Source: an uncultured Prevotella sp. (GTDB lineage Bacteria; Bacteroidota; Bacteroidia; Bacteroidales; Bacteroidaceae). Taken from it: a stretch of DNA of 64,000 nucleotides. Positions 55,225-64,000 of the stretch are shown one piece after another. The stretch's first letter is position 1; each line of letters starts with the position of its first letter. Position numbers and translations under genes: made by a program. The stretch is from contig CAJOEC010000004.1 in assembly GCA_905233425.1 (NCBI GenBank), forward strand, positions 36,506 to 100,505, given 5' to 3'. The notes beneath the pieces were generated by a model. It searched no databases and was not told where the DNA came from. It saw only the letters and a list, made by a program, of their open reading frames with translations.

Positions 55225-56720
55225 TGTTTCGTAGCGGGCTTGAGGTTCCACTTTGAGTTGTCCGAGGAGAAGTCGTACTCAGCCAGTGTCGGGGTGCTGT
55301 CGCCTGCTGAGTAGATGCAGTAGCGGGTGTTCGTGCCCTCCATGCCGGGGATGGCCTTCGGCATGATGCGGAATGTGCCGTCGGTGAGCTGCTCGATGCG
55401 CCAGAGCTGTTCGTCGGCTCCGTCTACGAATGACTTGGCGGTCAGTTCCTTGTTGGCAGTAGCCGTCAGGGCGCGGTCTGTGCCAGCGATGGTAATCTTG
55501 AAGTAGGGAGCGCTAAGATAGCCGCCGGCCTTCTCTACAGGAGTTATGTCCCATATCTGGTGCGGGCGGAACATGTAGTCGCCGCAGCGCACACCAACGG
55601 GAACATCGGCATCGGGCCAAGTGGCGATTACCTCGCCAAGCGTCTGGTTGGGCACAGGCTTTACGGGTTGCTGCATCTGCTCGCGATTGAACCATCCCTG
55701 ACGCTCCTGCTTCATGCGGACAAAGTCGACAGCCAACTCCAACGAGTAGCCGCGACGCTCGCTCTCAATAGCGAAGGTGCCACCCTTGAGCTGTTCGCCG
55801 GCGTAGGGCCAGTCGTTCTTCCACAACAGCGGGCGCACGGCCAATGTGGAGCGGCCGCCCATGTCGAAGTCGGCCTCCCAGTGGAACGACGCGATCTCCA
55901 CGCCCTCGTCGATGATTGTGCGCCCGAAGTGTCCGGCACCCGTCTTGCGGTCGCCGGCGTTGATGACCATGCGGCCTCCGCCGTGGTACATGTCACGGCC
56001 GACATTGTCGAGATAGGGCCCTTCGACACTACGCGAGCGGCCCACGACAATATTATAGGTGGAGTTCACCCCGTCGCAGCAGGTGCCATGGGTGCCGAGG
56101 AGGTAGTACCATCCGTTGCGGTAGATAAGGTCGGTGGCTTCGCAGTCGATGGCGATGTCCTTCTCCTTGTTCCCCTTGACACGGTATCCCGTCTTCGGGT
56201 CGAGTTCAATGAGCCTGATGGTGCCGAAGTATGTGCCGTAGCTCACCCAGAGGCGGCCCGTCGTGGGGTCGAGCAACATTCCCGGATCGATGGCGTCCTG
56301 GTCTTCCATGCCGTCGCTCGAGCATACCTCAACTGCCGTGGTGAACTTGAAGTCGGGCGACTTCGGGTCGAGGGTCTTGTTCCACATAGTGAGAATACGT
56401 CCATTGTGGCCTCCGCCAAGTCCGCCGCCTGTGGCACCGTAGATGACGAGGTAACGGTCGCCGATTTTCAGCACGTCGGGGGCAGCACCACCGCCCGGAC
56501 GCTCGGCACCTGAGTGCCACGACCAGCCGTCATCGGAGATGAGGCCTCCGCCGCCGGTGCCAAAGGTGTAGTACTTGCCGTCGCACTCGGCGATGGTCGA
56601 GGGATCATGGATGTAGGGGGCACCCGTCTGGGCGTGAGCCCAATAATGCGTCATGCCGAACAATAGACAAAGGTTGAACAGTCTCTTGAAGTCTTGAAGT
56701 CTTGAAGTCTTGTAGTTCAT
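55221..56720 (-). CDS. GH43 enzyme with C-terminal ricin-type lectin-like domain
   Basis: A 499-residue secreted protein. The GH43 propeller (about 31-330) has HDPSTIAECDGKYYTFGTG (Asp39), AIDPGMLLDPTTGRLWVSYG and CEATDLIYRNGWYYLLG as likely catalytic contexts; it resembles arabinanase or arabinofuranosidase-type GH43 proteins. The C-terminal part (about 385-495) has TIAGTDRALTATANKELTAK and DEQLWRIEQLTDGTFRI, typical of a ricin-type beta-trefoil. The N-terminus reads MNYKTSRLQDFKRLFN and is encoded by an 8-bp tandem repeat right after the start codon. An internal Met (MTHYW) could serve as a fallback start. It lies 39 bp after the GH95-GH97 gene and overlaps the GH29 start by 4 bp. Confidence 0.85.
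   Translation of the reverse strand: MNYKTSRLQDFKRLFNLCLLFGMTHYWAHAQTGAPYIHDPSTIAECDGKYYTFGTGGGGLISDDGWSWHSGAERPGGGAAPDVLKIGDRYLVIYGATGGGLGGGHNGRILTMWNKTLDPKSPDFKFTTAVEVCSSDGMEDQDAIDPGMLLDPTTGRLWVSYGTYFGTIRLIELDPKTGYRVKGNKEKDIAIDCEATDLIYRNGWYYLLGTHGTCCDGVNSTYNIVVGRSRSVEGPYLDNVGRDMYHGGGRMVINAGDRKTGAGHFGRTIIDEGVEIASFHWEADFDMGGRSTLAVRPLLWKNDWPYAGEQLKGGTFAIESERRGYSLELAVDFVRMKQERQGWFNREQMQQPVKPVPNQTLGEVIATWPDADVPVGVRCGDYMFRPHQIWDITPVEKAGGYLSAPYFKITIAGTDRALTATANKELTAKSFVDGADEQLWRIEQLTDGTFRIMPKAIPGMEGTNTRYCIYSAGDSTPTLAEYDFSSDNSKWNLKPATKQ
56685..56716. repeat. 8-bp tandem repeat at the 5' end of the GH43-lectin gene
   Basis: Three exact CTTGAAGT units and one variant (CTTGTAGT) lie at 56685-56716, covering codons 2-12 of the gene. 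As 8 is not a multiple of 3, gain or loss of one unit would shift the frame. Confidence 0.85.
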
Positions 56721-56759
56721 AATTTATTGTTATTGGTTATTATATACAGTATTGTTGAA

Positions 56760-59700
56760 TTATTGGTGTATGACGAATACGAAGCCGCCACGTGGCTGGC
56801 ACTCCACAGTAGTGGGCAATGTTTCCAAGGATTGAAGCTGCCACGAGTCGGTTCCGTCGAGGAAGGCGTCAACCTTTGCTTTCTTGCTGTTGATGATACC
56901 CGTTGGCAGGGTTATGGTCTGTGCCTCGTCGCGTCCGTTTATGCCCGCCACGTACCATGTGTTGCCACGGCGGCGTGCCAATGCGACGCTCTCGCCGGGA
57001 TAGCCGGAGAGGAAGCGTGTCTCGTCCCACACGGATGGCAGGTTGGAAAGGAACTGCTGCACCTGCTGTGGCTGTGCCAGATAGCTCTCCGGGCGGTCGG
57101 CTAAGTGTTGCAGTCCGCTCTCGTAGAGCACGGTCAGAGCCAGCTCATGGGCGCGGGTGGTGATGTGCGGGTGCTGTGAGTCGCTGAATGTGCATGGCGT
57201 GTAGTCCATGGGGCCAATGACGTTGCGTGTGAAGGGCAGCGTGGCGTTGTGGCGGGCGGCGCGGTTGGTGAACGTGGGGACGTTGTTATACCATTCGGCA
57301 CCATAAACGCCCTCGGTGCTCATAAGGTTGGGCCATGTGCGCTGCCAACCACGCGGGATGGTGGCGCCGTGGAAGTTCACCAACAGGTGGTGGCGTGCGG
57401 CACACTCCAGCAAGTCCTGGCAGTAGTCCATGTTGAGCTGTGTGTCACCGCTGAAGAAGTCGATCTTCACGCCGGCCACGCCAATCTTCTCGCACCAGGC
57501 GAACTCCTTCTCGCGGTCCTCGGGCTTGTTCAGGCGGAACTTAGGCCCCGGTGCACCGTTAATCCAACCCACCGACGAGTTGTACCATATCATCGGGCGC
57601 ACGCCTTTCGAGAGGGCGTAGCTGACGGCATCCTCCACGGTCTTGCCCTCGTTGGTCGCCACCTTGTCCATCTCGTCCCACTCGGCATCGATGAGCACGT
57701 AGGGCAGATGGAGCGTAGCGGCCATGTCGCTGTATTTCTTGATGATGTTGTAGTCGTTGCTCCCGTGGTTGTAGGCCCAGTAGACCCACGACACCACGCC
57801 GGGATGAATCCAGCTGGTGTCTTTGACCTTGCTGGGTTCGCTGACGTCGGTGACGAGCGTCGACTCCACTACATCGTTCAAGCTGCCCACGATGACAACG
57901 CGCCACGGGGTGTGGCCTCCCCCACCCTCGGAGGGCGAAAGAAGGGCGTCGGGCACCACGCTGTATGTGTCGCCCTTGCTGTAGAGGCACGACGCGCTCT
58001 GTCCACGCTCGATGTTTGCCTCGGTGATGAGTGCGAACACCCCGTCGGCAGGTTCTAAGAGCGATGGGTAGCCCCAGCGTCCGTCCTCGGCCTTGGTGGT
58101 CAGCGGGAAGAAGCCCTCATAGCTGTCGGCCCATTTCTGCAGCCATCGGCGTGTGCCGTCGGCTATGGTGTAGGACAACCCGAGTGAGTTGAGAGTTGAG
58201 GGTTGAGAGTTGAGAGCTGAGGGTTGAGAGTTGAGAGCAGAAGGTTGGGAGTTGGGAGTTGCCTCATAGCGGAATGCCACTCCGTCGTTGTATATTCTCA
58301 GCACGAGCTGGCCGGCACGGTATTCGTTGGCCTCGTTGGTGCAGTTCAGCCGCTTGCCGGTAAGCATCTTGTAGTTCTCCTTCAGTTTGCGCTGGAAGGT
58401 CAGGCTGGCCATTGCCGATGGGTCTACGTTTATGTCGATGACATGCTTGTCGAGGTAGCTCACGTTGAGCGTCCTGCCCGTCTGTTTCACAGTTATGCGT
58501 CCGTTGGGCGACTGCATCGCCGACGGCGCCGTGGCCACTACTCTATACACTCCACCTGGCTGTGTGTCAATGTCGTACTCATATACTGCAGGCACAGTCA
58601 TGGAAGTGAAATCCTTCAGTTCTGCTGAACGTAGGGGTTGCTTCACGTCGGCAGGGTCCAGCAGGGCGTTGGGGCATTTGCCTTCTGCAATGCGAAGACC
58701 GTCGCCTTTAAGTGGCACGTATGAGCGGAGTCGCAATGTACCGCCGATTGTTGAGCGTACAACCGCTGTCTGCAGCGAGCCTTTGTCCCATTGCTCGTCG
58801 ACGACGAAGCCGCCACGGGCACGCAGTCCCTTCACGTCGCCCTTCGACCACGCTTCGGGCAGAGCGGGGAGAAGATGCACGGCTCCGTCGTGGCTCTGCA
58901 TGAGCATCTCACAGATACCGGCGCTGACACCGAAGTTACCGTCGATCTGGAAAGGCGGATGGGCATCGAAGAGGTTGGGATAGGTGCGCCCGGCGGGATA
59001 TTCGCGCATCTTGGAGTCGTCGGGCAGCAGGTGGAGCATGTTCTTGATAATCAGGAAGGCATGGTTGCCGTCGAGCATACGTGCCCAGAAATTGGTCTTC
59101 CAGCCTAAGCTCCATCCCGTGGCCATGTCGCCGCGCTGCTTCAGCGTGTTGGCAGAAGCGGTGAAAAGCTCCGGATGCGAGAAGGGCGAGATCTGGTTAG
59201 AAGGGTACAGACCATAGAGATGCGAGATGTGGCGGTGCTCGTCCTTCGGGTCGTCAGCGTCGATGAGCCACTCCTGCAGCTGGCCATAGCGGCCTATCTG
59301 CATTGGCGGGAGATTCGAGATATGGAATTTGAGCGTGGCGATGTAGGCAGAGTCCTTGCCCAGCACCTCGGCGGCCTTGAGCGTCTGCGAGAGCACGTCG
59401 AAGGCAATCTGGTTGTCCATCGTCGAGCCGGCACAGACGTTTGTGCCCTTGCCGCGAGGGCCATGCTCCGGCGACACAGTGGGCACGGTCATGAGCCATC
59501 CGGCGGCCTCCTTGATCTCTCCGGCAGCGGGATAGACCTGCATGTAGTCGAGCAGGAAGTCGGCGGCGCCCTTCAGCACGGGGTAGTATTCAGCGAGGAA
59601 GTCCTTGTCGCCGGTGTAGAGATAGTGCTGCCAGATGTGTGTCGTCAGCCATGCTCCGCCTGTCGGGAACATTCCCCAGGGCGTGCCGTCCACGGGGCCG

Positions 59701-61019
59701 GCTATGCGCCAGAGGTCGGTGTTGTGGTGGGCCACCCATCCGTTGCTGCCATACATCTCGCGGGCGGTCTTCACTCCTGTCTCGCTCAGGTCACGAATCA
59801 TCGTAAACAGCGGCTGCTGCGTCTCGGCAAGGTTGCCAATGAGGGCGGGCCAGTAGTTCATTTCGGCGTTGATGTTGATGGTGTACTTCGAGTCCCACGG
59901 CGCGTTCATCTTGTCGTTCCATACGCCCTGCAGGTTGGCTGGCTGTCCGCCGGGCTGGCTCGATGAAATGAGCAGGTAGCGGCCATACTGCATCATGAGC
60001 GACACCAAGTCTAAGTCGCTGGCATCCTTCTCAAAAGCGGCCACGCGCTTGTCGGTCTCCAAGCCTGAATTCCCCGACTTTGGCAACACAAGCGTCACGC
60101 GGTCGTACTGTTCCTTGTATTTCTTGACGTGGTCGGCAAGCAGCTGTTTGTAGGGCTTGCCCTTCACGGCGGCCAGCGTCTCATTGTTCCTCTTCACAGG
60201 ATTTCCGCTCACGTCGTGGTAGTTCACGAAGTTGGTGGCGGCGGTGATATAGAGTGTGGCCGTGGTGGCATTGGCAACAGTCATTTTGTCGGCACCACGC
60301 TCTACCTTGCCGTCGGCCTCGACCAACACGCGGCACTCGGCTTTCAGGCCGGCCTTGATGCCCTCCTGCTCCACACCGTCGACAACGGCTGCCAGCTCAA
60401 AGACCGACCCGCTGATTCCTTCGTGCTCGGAAACGGTGAAGACTTTCGACTGCAACTGGCTGTTGAAACCGACATCGAACGACAGACTGCCCTTTTTGCC
60501 GGCCTTCAGCTGCACGATGACGACATTGTCGGCCAACGAGGCAAAGACTGTCCGCTCGTATTTCACACCATTATATATATAAGATGTGGTGGCGGTGGCG
60601 TCGGCGAGGTTGAGGGCTCGCTCATAATTGGTAGCGTCCTTGTGGCCCAGAGTCAGCTTCAGGCTGCCCAAGGGAAGGAACCTCATGCCGTGGGGGCCTT
60701 TGATGAAATGCTGGTCGATGAGCTTCGACGCCTCGAACTCCTTGCCCTCGAATATGAGGCGGCGGACATCCGCCAGAGCCGCCAGCGACTCGTTGCTGTT
60801 GTTCGAGTGGGGCGAGCCGCTCCAGAACGTCTCTTCGTTTAGCTGTATCTCCTCCACGTCGGTGCCTCCATAGACCATGGCACCGAGAGTGCTGTTACCG
60901 ACGGGCAGGGCCTCCAACCAATGGCTTGCCGGACGGCTGTACCACAGGCGGTGGTGTTGCTGTGCCATTGTGGGTAGCGAAATTGCTGCGAGAAGCAGAA
61001 TGGCAAATAGTTGTCTCAT
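56760..61019 (-). CDS. GH95-GH97 bifunctional fusion glycosidase
   Basis: A 1419-residue secreted protein with signal peptide (about 1-19, SLPTMAQ). The GH95 part (about 22-800) starts [19 protein letters not shown] and has [47 protein letters not shown] and FQIDGNFG; family members are alpha-L-fucosidases or alpha-L-galactosidases. The GH97 part (about 836-1419) starts [12 protein letters not shown] and has the retaining-type pair Asp1187 in GVKIDFF and Glu1242 in YGAEWYNN. They are 55 residues apart, as I recall for the nucleophile and acid/base of the alpha-galactosidase BtGal97b. Predicted: removal of L-Gal/L-Fuc and alpha-D-Gal by one polypeptide. A heptapeptide repeat (NSQPSAL) is inserted at about 919-944. 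The GH43 genes lie 39 and 43 bp away in one operon. Confidence 0.9.
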   Translation of the reverse strand: MRQLFAILLLAAISLPTMAQQHHRLWYSRPASHWLEALPVGNSTLGAMVYGGTDVEEIQLNEETFWSGSPHSNNSNESLAALADVRRLIFEGKEFEASKLIDQHFIKGPHGMRFLPLGSLKLTLGHKDATNYERALNLADATATTSYIYNGVKYERTVFASLADNVVIVQLKAGKKGSLSFDVGFNSQLQSKVFTVSEHEGISGSVFELAAVVDGVEQEGIKAGLKAECRVLVEADGKVERGADKMTVANATTATLYITAATNFVNYHDVSGNPVKRNNETLAAVKGKPYKQLLADHVKKYKEQYDRVTLVLPKSGNSGLETDKRVAAFEKDASDLDLVSLMMQYGRYLLISSSQPGGQPANLQGVWNDKMNAPWDSKYTININAEMNYWPALIGNLAETQQPLFTMIRDLSETGVKTAREMYGSNGWVAHHNTDLWRIAGPVDGTPWGMFPTGGAWLTTHIWQHYLYTGDKDFLAEYYPVLKGAADFLLDYMQVYPAAGEIKEAAGWLMTVPTVSPEHGPRGKGTNVCAGSTMDNQIAFDVLSQTLKAAEVLGKDSAYIATLKFHISNLPPMQIGRYGQLQEWLIDADDPKDEHRHISHLYGLYPSNQISPFSHPELFTASANTLKQRGDMATGWSLGWKTNFWARMLDGNHAFLIIKNMLHLLPDDSKMREYPAGRTYPNLFDAHPPFQIDGNFGVSAGICEMLMQSHDGAVHLLPALPEAWSKGDVKGLRARGGFVVDEQWDKGSLQTAVVRSTIGGTLRLRSYVPLKGDGLRIAEGKCPNALLDPADVKQPLRSAELKDFTSMTVPAVYEYDIDTQPGGVYRVVATAPSAMQSPNGRITVKQTGRTLNVSYLDKHVIDINVDPSAMASLTFQRKLKENYKMLTGKRLNCTNEANEYRAGQLVLRIYNDGVAFRYEATPNSQPSALNSQPSALNSQPSTLNSLGLSYTIADGTRRWLQKWADSYEGFFPLTTKAEDGRWGYPSLLEPADGVFALITEANIERGQSASCLYSKGDTYSVVPDALLSPSEGGGGHTPWRVVIVGSLNDVVESTLVTDVSEPSKVKDTSWIHPGVVSWVYWAYNHGSNDYNIIKKYSDMAATLHLPYVLIDAEWDEMDKVATNEGKTVEDAVSYALSKGVRPMIWYNSSVGWINGAPGPKFRLNKPEDREKEFAWCEKIGVAGVKIDFFSGDTQLNMDYCQDLLECAARHHLLVNFHGATIPRGWQRTWPNLMSTEGVYGAEWYNNVPTFTNRAARHNATLPFTRNVIGPMDYTPCTFSDSQHPHITTRAHELALTVLYESGLQHLADRPESYLAQPQQVQQFLSNLPSVWDETRFLSGYPGESVALARRRGNTWYVAGINGRDEAQTITLPTGIINSKKAKVDAFLDGTDSWQLQSLETLPTTVECQPRGGFVFVIHQ
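58188..58262. repeat. Heptamer/21-bp repeat inside the GH97 part of the fusion gene
   Basis: The plus strand is a run of 7-bp units (GTTGAGA, GTTGAGG and variants) grouped into 21-bp units. On the coding strand they give [21 protein letters not shown] and NSL in frame. Confidence 0.85.
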
Positions 61020-61062
61020 AGTTTATTAGGTTTTCTTGTTCTCGTTTTACTTGGGGTAAAGG

Positions 61063-63642
61063 CTAATCGTGGGCTAATCGTGCATTCCCGGCCATGATGG
61101 CGATGACTGTGGCAATATCGGCCACATCAACCACGCCGTCGCCGTTCACGTCGGCATCCAAGTCGGTCACATTGCCGGCCATCACGTTAATGATAGAGGC
61201 GATGTCGGCCACGTCGACCGCCATGTCGACGTTCACGTCGCCATATACCTTCACGACCATCGGCGAATAGTCGTCGTTGTTGGTCAGGTACATGTCGTCA
61301 ACGATAATCGTGGTACGGTCGCCCCAGAAATCCACGATGCGGATGTTCTTCGTGTCGAGTTTCTGCCCCTTCTTGTCGCCGCCGGTGTATTTTGCCGTGC
61401 TGAGGTCTACGACAATCTGTGTCTTCGAGCCGAAGGCCGACGTCTCGTGGTTCGAGGCCCAGATGCTGTTCTCGGTGAAGATGTTCAGGTGTGCCCCGCT
61501 GGCGGTTTTCTTCAGTTTCACGACCAGATACTTGTATGCCGACATGTCGGCTCCGTTGTTGTAGACCCAGCCCATCTGGCCGTACTGTCCTGTCTTGAAG
61601 GTGTGGGTGCTCTCGTCGTAGGTGCCCTCGCTGTAGAGGTTCGTGGTGATATACTGCTCGCCGAAGGGGAAGAACGTTGAGCGCACGGTGAACCTGGCGG
61701 TCAGCTCGTTGCCCTTCGGGTCGGTGTAGTAGGCACGCACGTTGGCCATTCCAACGCCGAGAGCGACGACACGTCCGTTGCGAATATCAATCACATCGTC
61801 GCCAACAATCTCATAGCGCGACTGCGAGGCTACGTTCTCCGTGCGGCCGTCGCGGTAGGTGGCGTTGATGTCAATCAGGCTGCTGTTACCCACCATCACC
61901 TCCATGTCTTCGTCGGCGACGTTGAGTGTCTCGGCGGTGAGCATGTCGTCGCTGTAACCCTCGAACTCTTCGGGGTAGAATGTCGACTCCTCGAAGGTGT
62001 CCTCGGTGGTGAACCAGTCGAAGTCGGCATAGCCAACAGCCGGGGCTTCTGAGCCATCTGTGACCTCCTGGACTGCTGAGTTATAGCAGAAGAGGCCGAA
62101 GCGTGCCCCCACGAAGACGCTGAGGTTGAAGCCCAGCTCCGTGTTCTGGCCGATGGACTTATAGGTCACGTTGTCGGTGGAGTAGTAGAATGTAGTCTTG
62201 CTGGTGCTGTAGTTCACCGTGGCACGCAGATAAATCACGTCGTCGATGGTCTTTCTCGTCGTGCTCTCCGTAGGCTGGGTGTTTGTATTGGACGACACGA
62301 TGTCCTGCCGCCAGAGTAGGCGTTTCCTGCCGTTCTTCACCTCGACACAAATGAAGGCGTAGGGGTCCTGGAAGATGCAGATGCCGGCGCGGTCGCCCTC
62401 CTGCAAGTGGCTAACGTCGATCTTCACCGTGCCCATGATGGGGGTGTTCTGCTTGTTGTGGTAGACGGGTATGCGCTGGGTCAGCATGTTGCGGGCCTGC
62501 TTCAGCGGGGCGGGTGAGGTGGTCACGCCGTCGGCGGGCAGGGCCTTAAGGCGGAGCCATCCGGGACGTTCAAACAGCGACCATCCCGACGCGTCGGGGT
62601 TGTGGTTCCACTCCCACTGCATGTCAAGAGGATAAGTGCGGAAGGGGTCGTTGGTCGGCAGGGCCTTCTTTTCGTAGGTTGCTCCCACGTTGGGTTTCGT
62701 GCATGTTGTGTAGGGCACACCGTTGTTGCCCACCGTGGGCCAGCCGTCCTCCCACGTCACGGGCTGGAGGTTGGGCATACGGCCCAGGGCACCCTTGTCC
62801 TCCTGCATGATGGTCCACCACTCGCCCTCGGTCGTGTCGAAGAGCGCGCCCTGGTGGACGGTGTTCACCTTGCCGTTGATGACTTTCTCCACGAGCATCT
62901 TCTCCTCATAGGGGCCGAAGATGTTCTTCGAGCGGAAGATGGCCTGCCCCGAGGGCCAGCCGCCGTAGGTGGCGTAGATGTAGTAGTAGTCGCCGATTTT
63001 GTAGAGGTGGCAGCCCTCGAGTCCGTCCTTGTCGCTGATGACGCGCTTCTCCTGCTTGTAGTTGAAGTTCTCGTCGAGTTCGCACATCTGGATATTGCCG
63101 ATGCCGCAGGCCACGTAGACCTTGCCGTTGTCGAAGAGCATACCGGGGTCGTAGTAGATGCGCGAGAGCTTCTTCATCTCCCAGTCGCCCTCGGGGTCGG
63201 TGGCGGTGAGAAGCCAGCCGCCGGAGTCGTTGCCGTTGATGAGAATATGGAACTTGCCGTTGTGGTATTTCATTGAGCAGGCCCACATGCCTGAGGCGTA
63301 GGCGCTCTCACCGTTGAGGAGCGAATAGCGGTTGGAGACAGAGAGCTGTTTCAGGGGCTGGGCGCAGTACTCCCAGTTCACCAGGTCCTTCGACTTGATG
63401 ATTGTCGCGCCTGGGAAGTGTACCATCGTCGTGGAGACCATATAGAACGTGTCGCCGACGCGTATGACGTCGGGGTCGGGGAAGTCGGAGAACACTACGG
63501 GGTTCTGGAACTTGCCGTTGCCCAGGTCGCTTATTGACAGGTTCTTGAACTCAGGCGTGTCGTCGGTCGAAGCAATGAGGCTGGCTTGCTGAGTGAACAG
63601 CATGGCTGCTGCTATAGGCAGCGAAAGCGATAATCGTTTCAT
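61063..63642 (-). CDS. GH43 (subfamily 12-like) enzyme with Big_2-like domain, binding module and dockerin-like pair
   Basis: An 859-residue secreted protein. A signal peptide (about 1-24) is followed by a GH43 propeller (about 44-350) with FSDFPDPDVIRVGDTFYMVS, YYDPGMLFDNGKVYV and GLEGCHLYKIGDYYY, of the type called subfamily 12. The associated C-terminal beta-sandwich (about 370-560) ends GYADFDWF. Next come a bacterial Ig-like (Big_2-type) domain (about 575-660) and a beta-sandwich with DMSAYKYLVVKLKK (about 665-795) that shares its core motif with the repeated modules of the giant protein at 30500. The C-terminus is a dockerin-like pair, YGDVNVDMAVDVADIASI and DADVNGDGVVDVADIATV. Likely an arabinofuranosidase or xylosidase. 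It is the first gene of the four-gene operon. Confidence 0.88.
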   Translation of the reverse strand: MKRLSLSLPIAAAMLFTQQASLIASTDDTPEFKNLSISDLGNGKFQNPVVFSDFPDPDVIRVGDTFYMVSTTMVHFPGATIIKSKDLVNWEYCAQPLKQLSVSNRYSLLNGESAYASGMWACSMKYHNGKFHILINGNDSGGWLLTATDPEGDWEMKKLSRIYYDPGMLFDNGKVYVACGIGNIQMCELDENFNYKQEKRVISDKDGLEGCHLYKIGDYYYIYATYGGWPSGQAIFRSKNIFGPYEEKMLVEKVINGKVNTVHQGALFDTTEGEWWTIMQEDKGALGRMPNLQPVTWEDGWPTVGNNGVPYTTCTKPNVGATYEKKALPTNDPFRTYPLDMQWEWNHNPDASGWSLFERPGWLRLKALPADGVTTSPAPLKQARNMLTQRIPVYHNKQNTPIMGTVKIDVSHLQEGDRAGICIFQDPYAFICVEVKNGRKRLLWRQDIVSSNTNTQPTESTTRKTIDDVIYLRATVNYSTSKTTFYYSTDNVTYKSIGQNTELGFNLSVFVGARFGLFCYNSAVQEVTDGSEAPAVGYADFDWFTTEDTFEESTFYPEEFEGYSDDMLTAETLNVADEDMEVMVGNSSLIDINATYRDGRTENVASQSRYEIVGDDVIDIRNGRVVALGVGMANVRAYYTDPKGNELTARFTVRSTFFPFGEQYITTNLYSEGTYDESTHTFKTGQYGQMGWVYNNGADMSAYKYLVVKLKKTASGAHLNIFTENSIWASNHETSAFGSKTQIVVDLSTAKYTGGDKKGQKLDTKNIRIVDFWGDRTTIIVDDMYLTNNDDYSPMVVKVYGDVNVDMAVDVADIASIINVMAGNVTDLDADVNGDGVVDVADIATVIAIMAGNARLAHD

Positions 63643-63671
63643 TAAATCAATGTATTTTATATATTAGGCTG

Positions 63672-63679
63672 CAAAATTA
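63672..63679 (-). promoter_or_regulatory. -7 box upstream of the GH43/GH95-GH97/GH43/GH29 operon
   Basis: The minus strand reads TAATTTTG 29 bp before the start at 63642. I see no -33 TTTG at 19-21 bp. The rest of 63680-63930 is AT-rich with no supported gene. Confidence 0.55.
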
Positions 63680-63931
63680 ACAAATTCCCCCGACAATACT
63701 TTTGTTTTTCGTAACAAATTGTTTCTTTAGTGGCTATTTTCTTTGTCATTTGCCCTAAAACAGCCAATTTTTACGCCACGGAAACACTTCTCCGCAATTA
63801 AACATATAATTACCCGTGTCAGCCCCAGACCAAACGCATTATAAATATTTTAGAAACGAATTTGAATAATTATTATAATTTTGTCCACGAATTTGAATAA
63901 TAATTCAGGTTTCTCAAGTTCCCCAGACCAC

Positions 63932-63976
63932 GCCCTGAAAGGGCAATAATCTATCAGCCCAGGGCAGCGCCCTGGG
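63932..63976. repeat. GC-rich palindromic element at the right window edge
   Basis: GCCCT-GAA-AGGGC (63932-63944) and CCCAGGGC-AGC-GCCCTGGG (63958-63976) are two perfect hairpins 13 bp apart in otherwise AT-rich DNA. They look like the start of an interspersed repeat that probably continues past the window. Confidence 0.7.
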
Positions 63977-64000
63977 TAGGCATGAGTGCACAGCTCCGCC

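Noticed and set aside
58400..58650. The GH95-GH97 fusion as a sequencing artefact joining two genes
   Set aside because: The frame is open without interruption for 1419 codons, and the GH97 part has no signal peptide or start-like context at the junction. Re-sequencing would settle it.

Overview
The window is a Bacteroidota chromosome segment, most likely from a gut or rumen Prevotella-type organism. The evidence is: Bacteroidota promoters (TAnnTTTG -7 boxes, some with a TTTG -33 box 19-20 bp upstream), SusC/SusD pairs, a hybrid two-component system (HTCS) regulator, many signal-peptide glycoside hydrolases, a GH10-CE1 xylanase/feruloyl esterase of the type known from Prevotella ruminicola, and a C-terminal tail typical of Prevotella secreted proteins. 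I saw no tRNA, rRNA, CRISPR array, integrase or full insertion sequence.

Layout. (1) 1-9.4 kb is mostly housekeeping: the 5' end of mtaB (minus), a small Ala-rich lipoprotein, aspS and alaS converging on a strong shared terminator, a protein with two SGNH esterase domains, a helix-hairpin-helix membrane protein and a DUF3237 protein. (2) 9.5-26 kb is a seven-gene plus-strand operon: FAS1 lipoprotein, SusC, SusD, FAS1 lipoprotein, FAS1 lipoprotein, SusC, SusD. It has no enzyme. (3) 26.2-30.2 kb is an HTCS sensor/regulator. (4) 30.5-37.4 kb encodes a 2309-residue secreted mosaic of beta-sandwich and carbohydrate-binding modules with no recognisable catalytic domain. (5) 37.5-46.5 kb (minus) holds a GH43-like protein and the operon GH10-CE1, GH115, GH43-CBM6, nspC. 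(6) 46.5-50 kb (minus) holds a polytopic membrane protein, O-acetylhomoserine sulfhydrylase and nagB. (7) 50-63.6 kb (minus) holds two tandem M6 metalloproteases with dockerin-like tails and an operon of GH43 (subfamily-12-like, dockerin-tailed), a GH95-GH97 fusion, GH43-lectin and GH29.

How the genes may work together. The two minus-strand CAZyme operons fit stripping and cutting of a heavily substituted glucuronoarabinoxylan: GH10-CE1 cuts the backbone and removes ferulate, GH115 removes (methyl)glucuronate, the GH43 enzymes remove arabinose or xylose, and GH95-GH97 plus GH29 would remove L-galactose/L-fucose and D-galactose caps. The SusCD/FAS1 operon would bind and import oligosaccharides, and the HTCS would sense them. 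That the plus-strand uptake genes and the minus-strand enzymes share a substrate is inferred from proximity.

The genome also carries small repeats in unusual places. Palindromic or heptamer-periodic DNA sits in frame inside alaS, the GH115 gene and the GH95-GH97 gene. Heptamer-periodic leaders lie directly before several start codons. An 8-bp repeat lies just after the start codon of a GH43 gene. The strongest candidates for something undescribed are the FAS1/SusCD operon, the 2309-residue mosaic protein, the GH95-GH97 fusion and the in-frame palindromic insertions.
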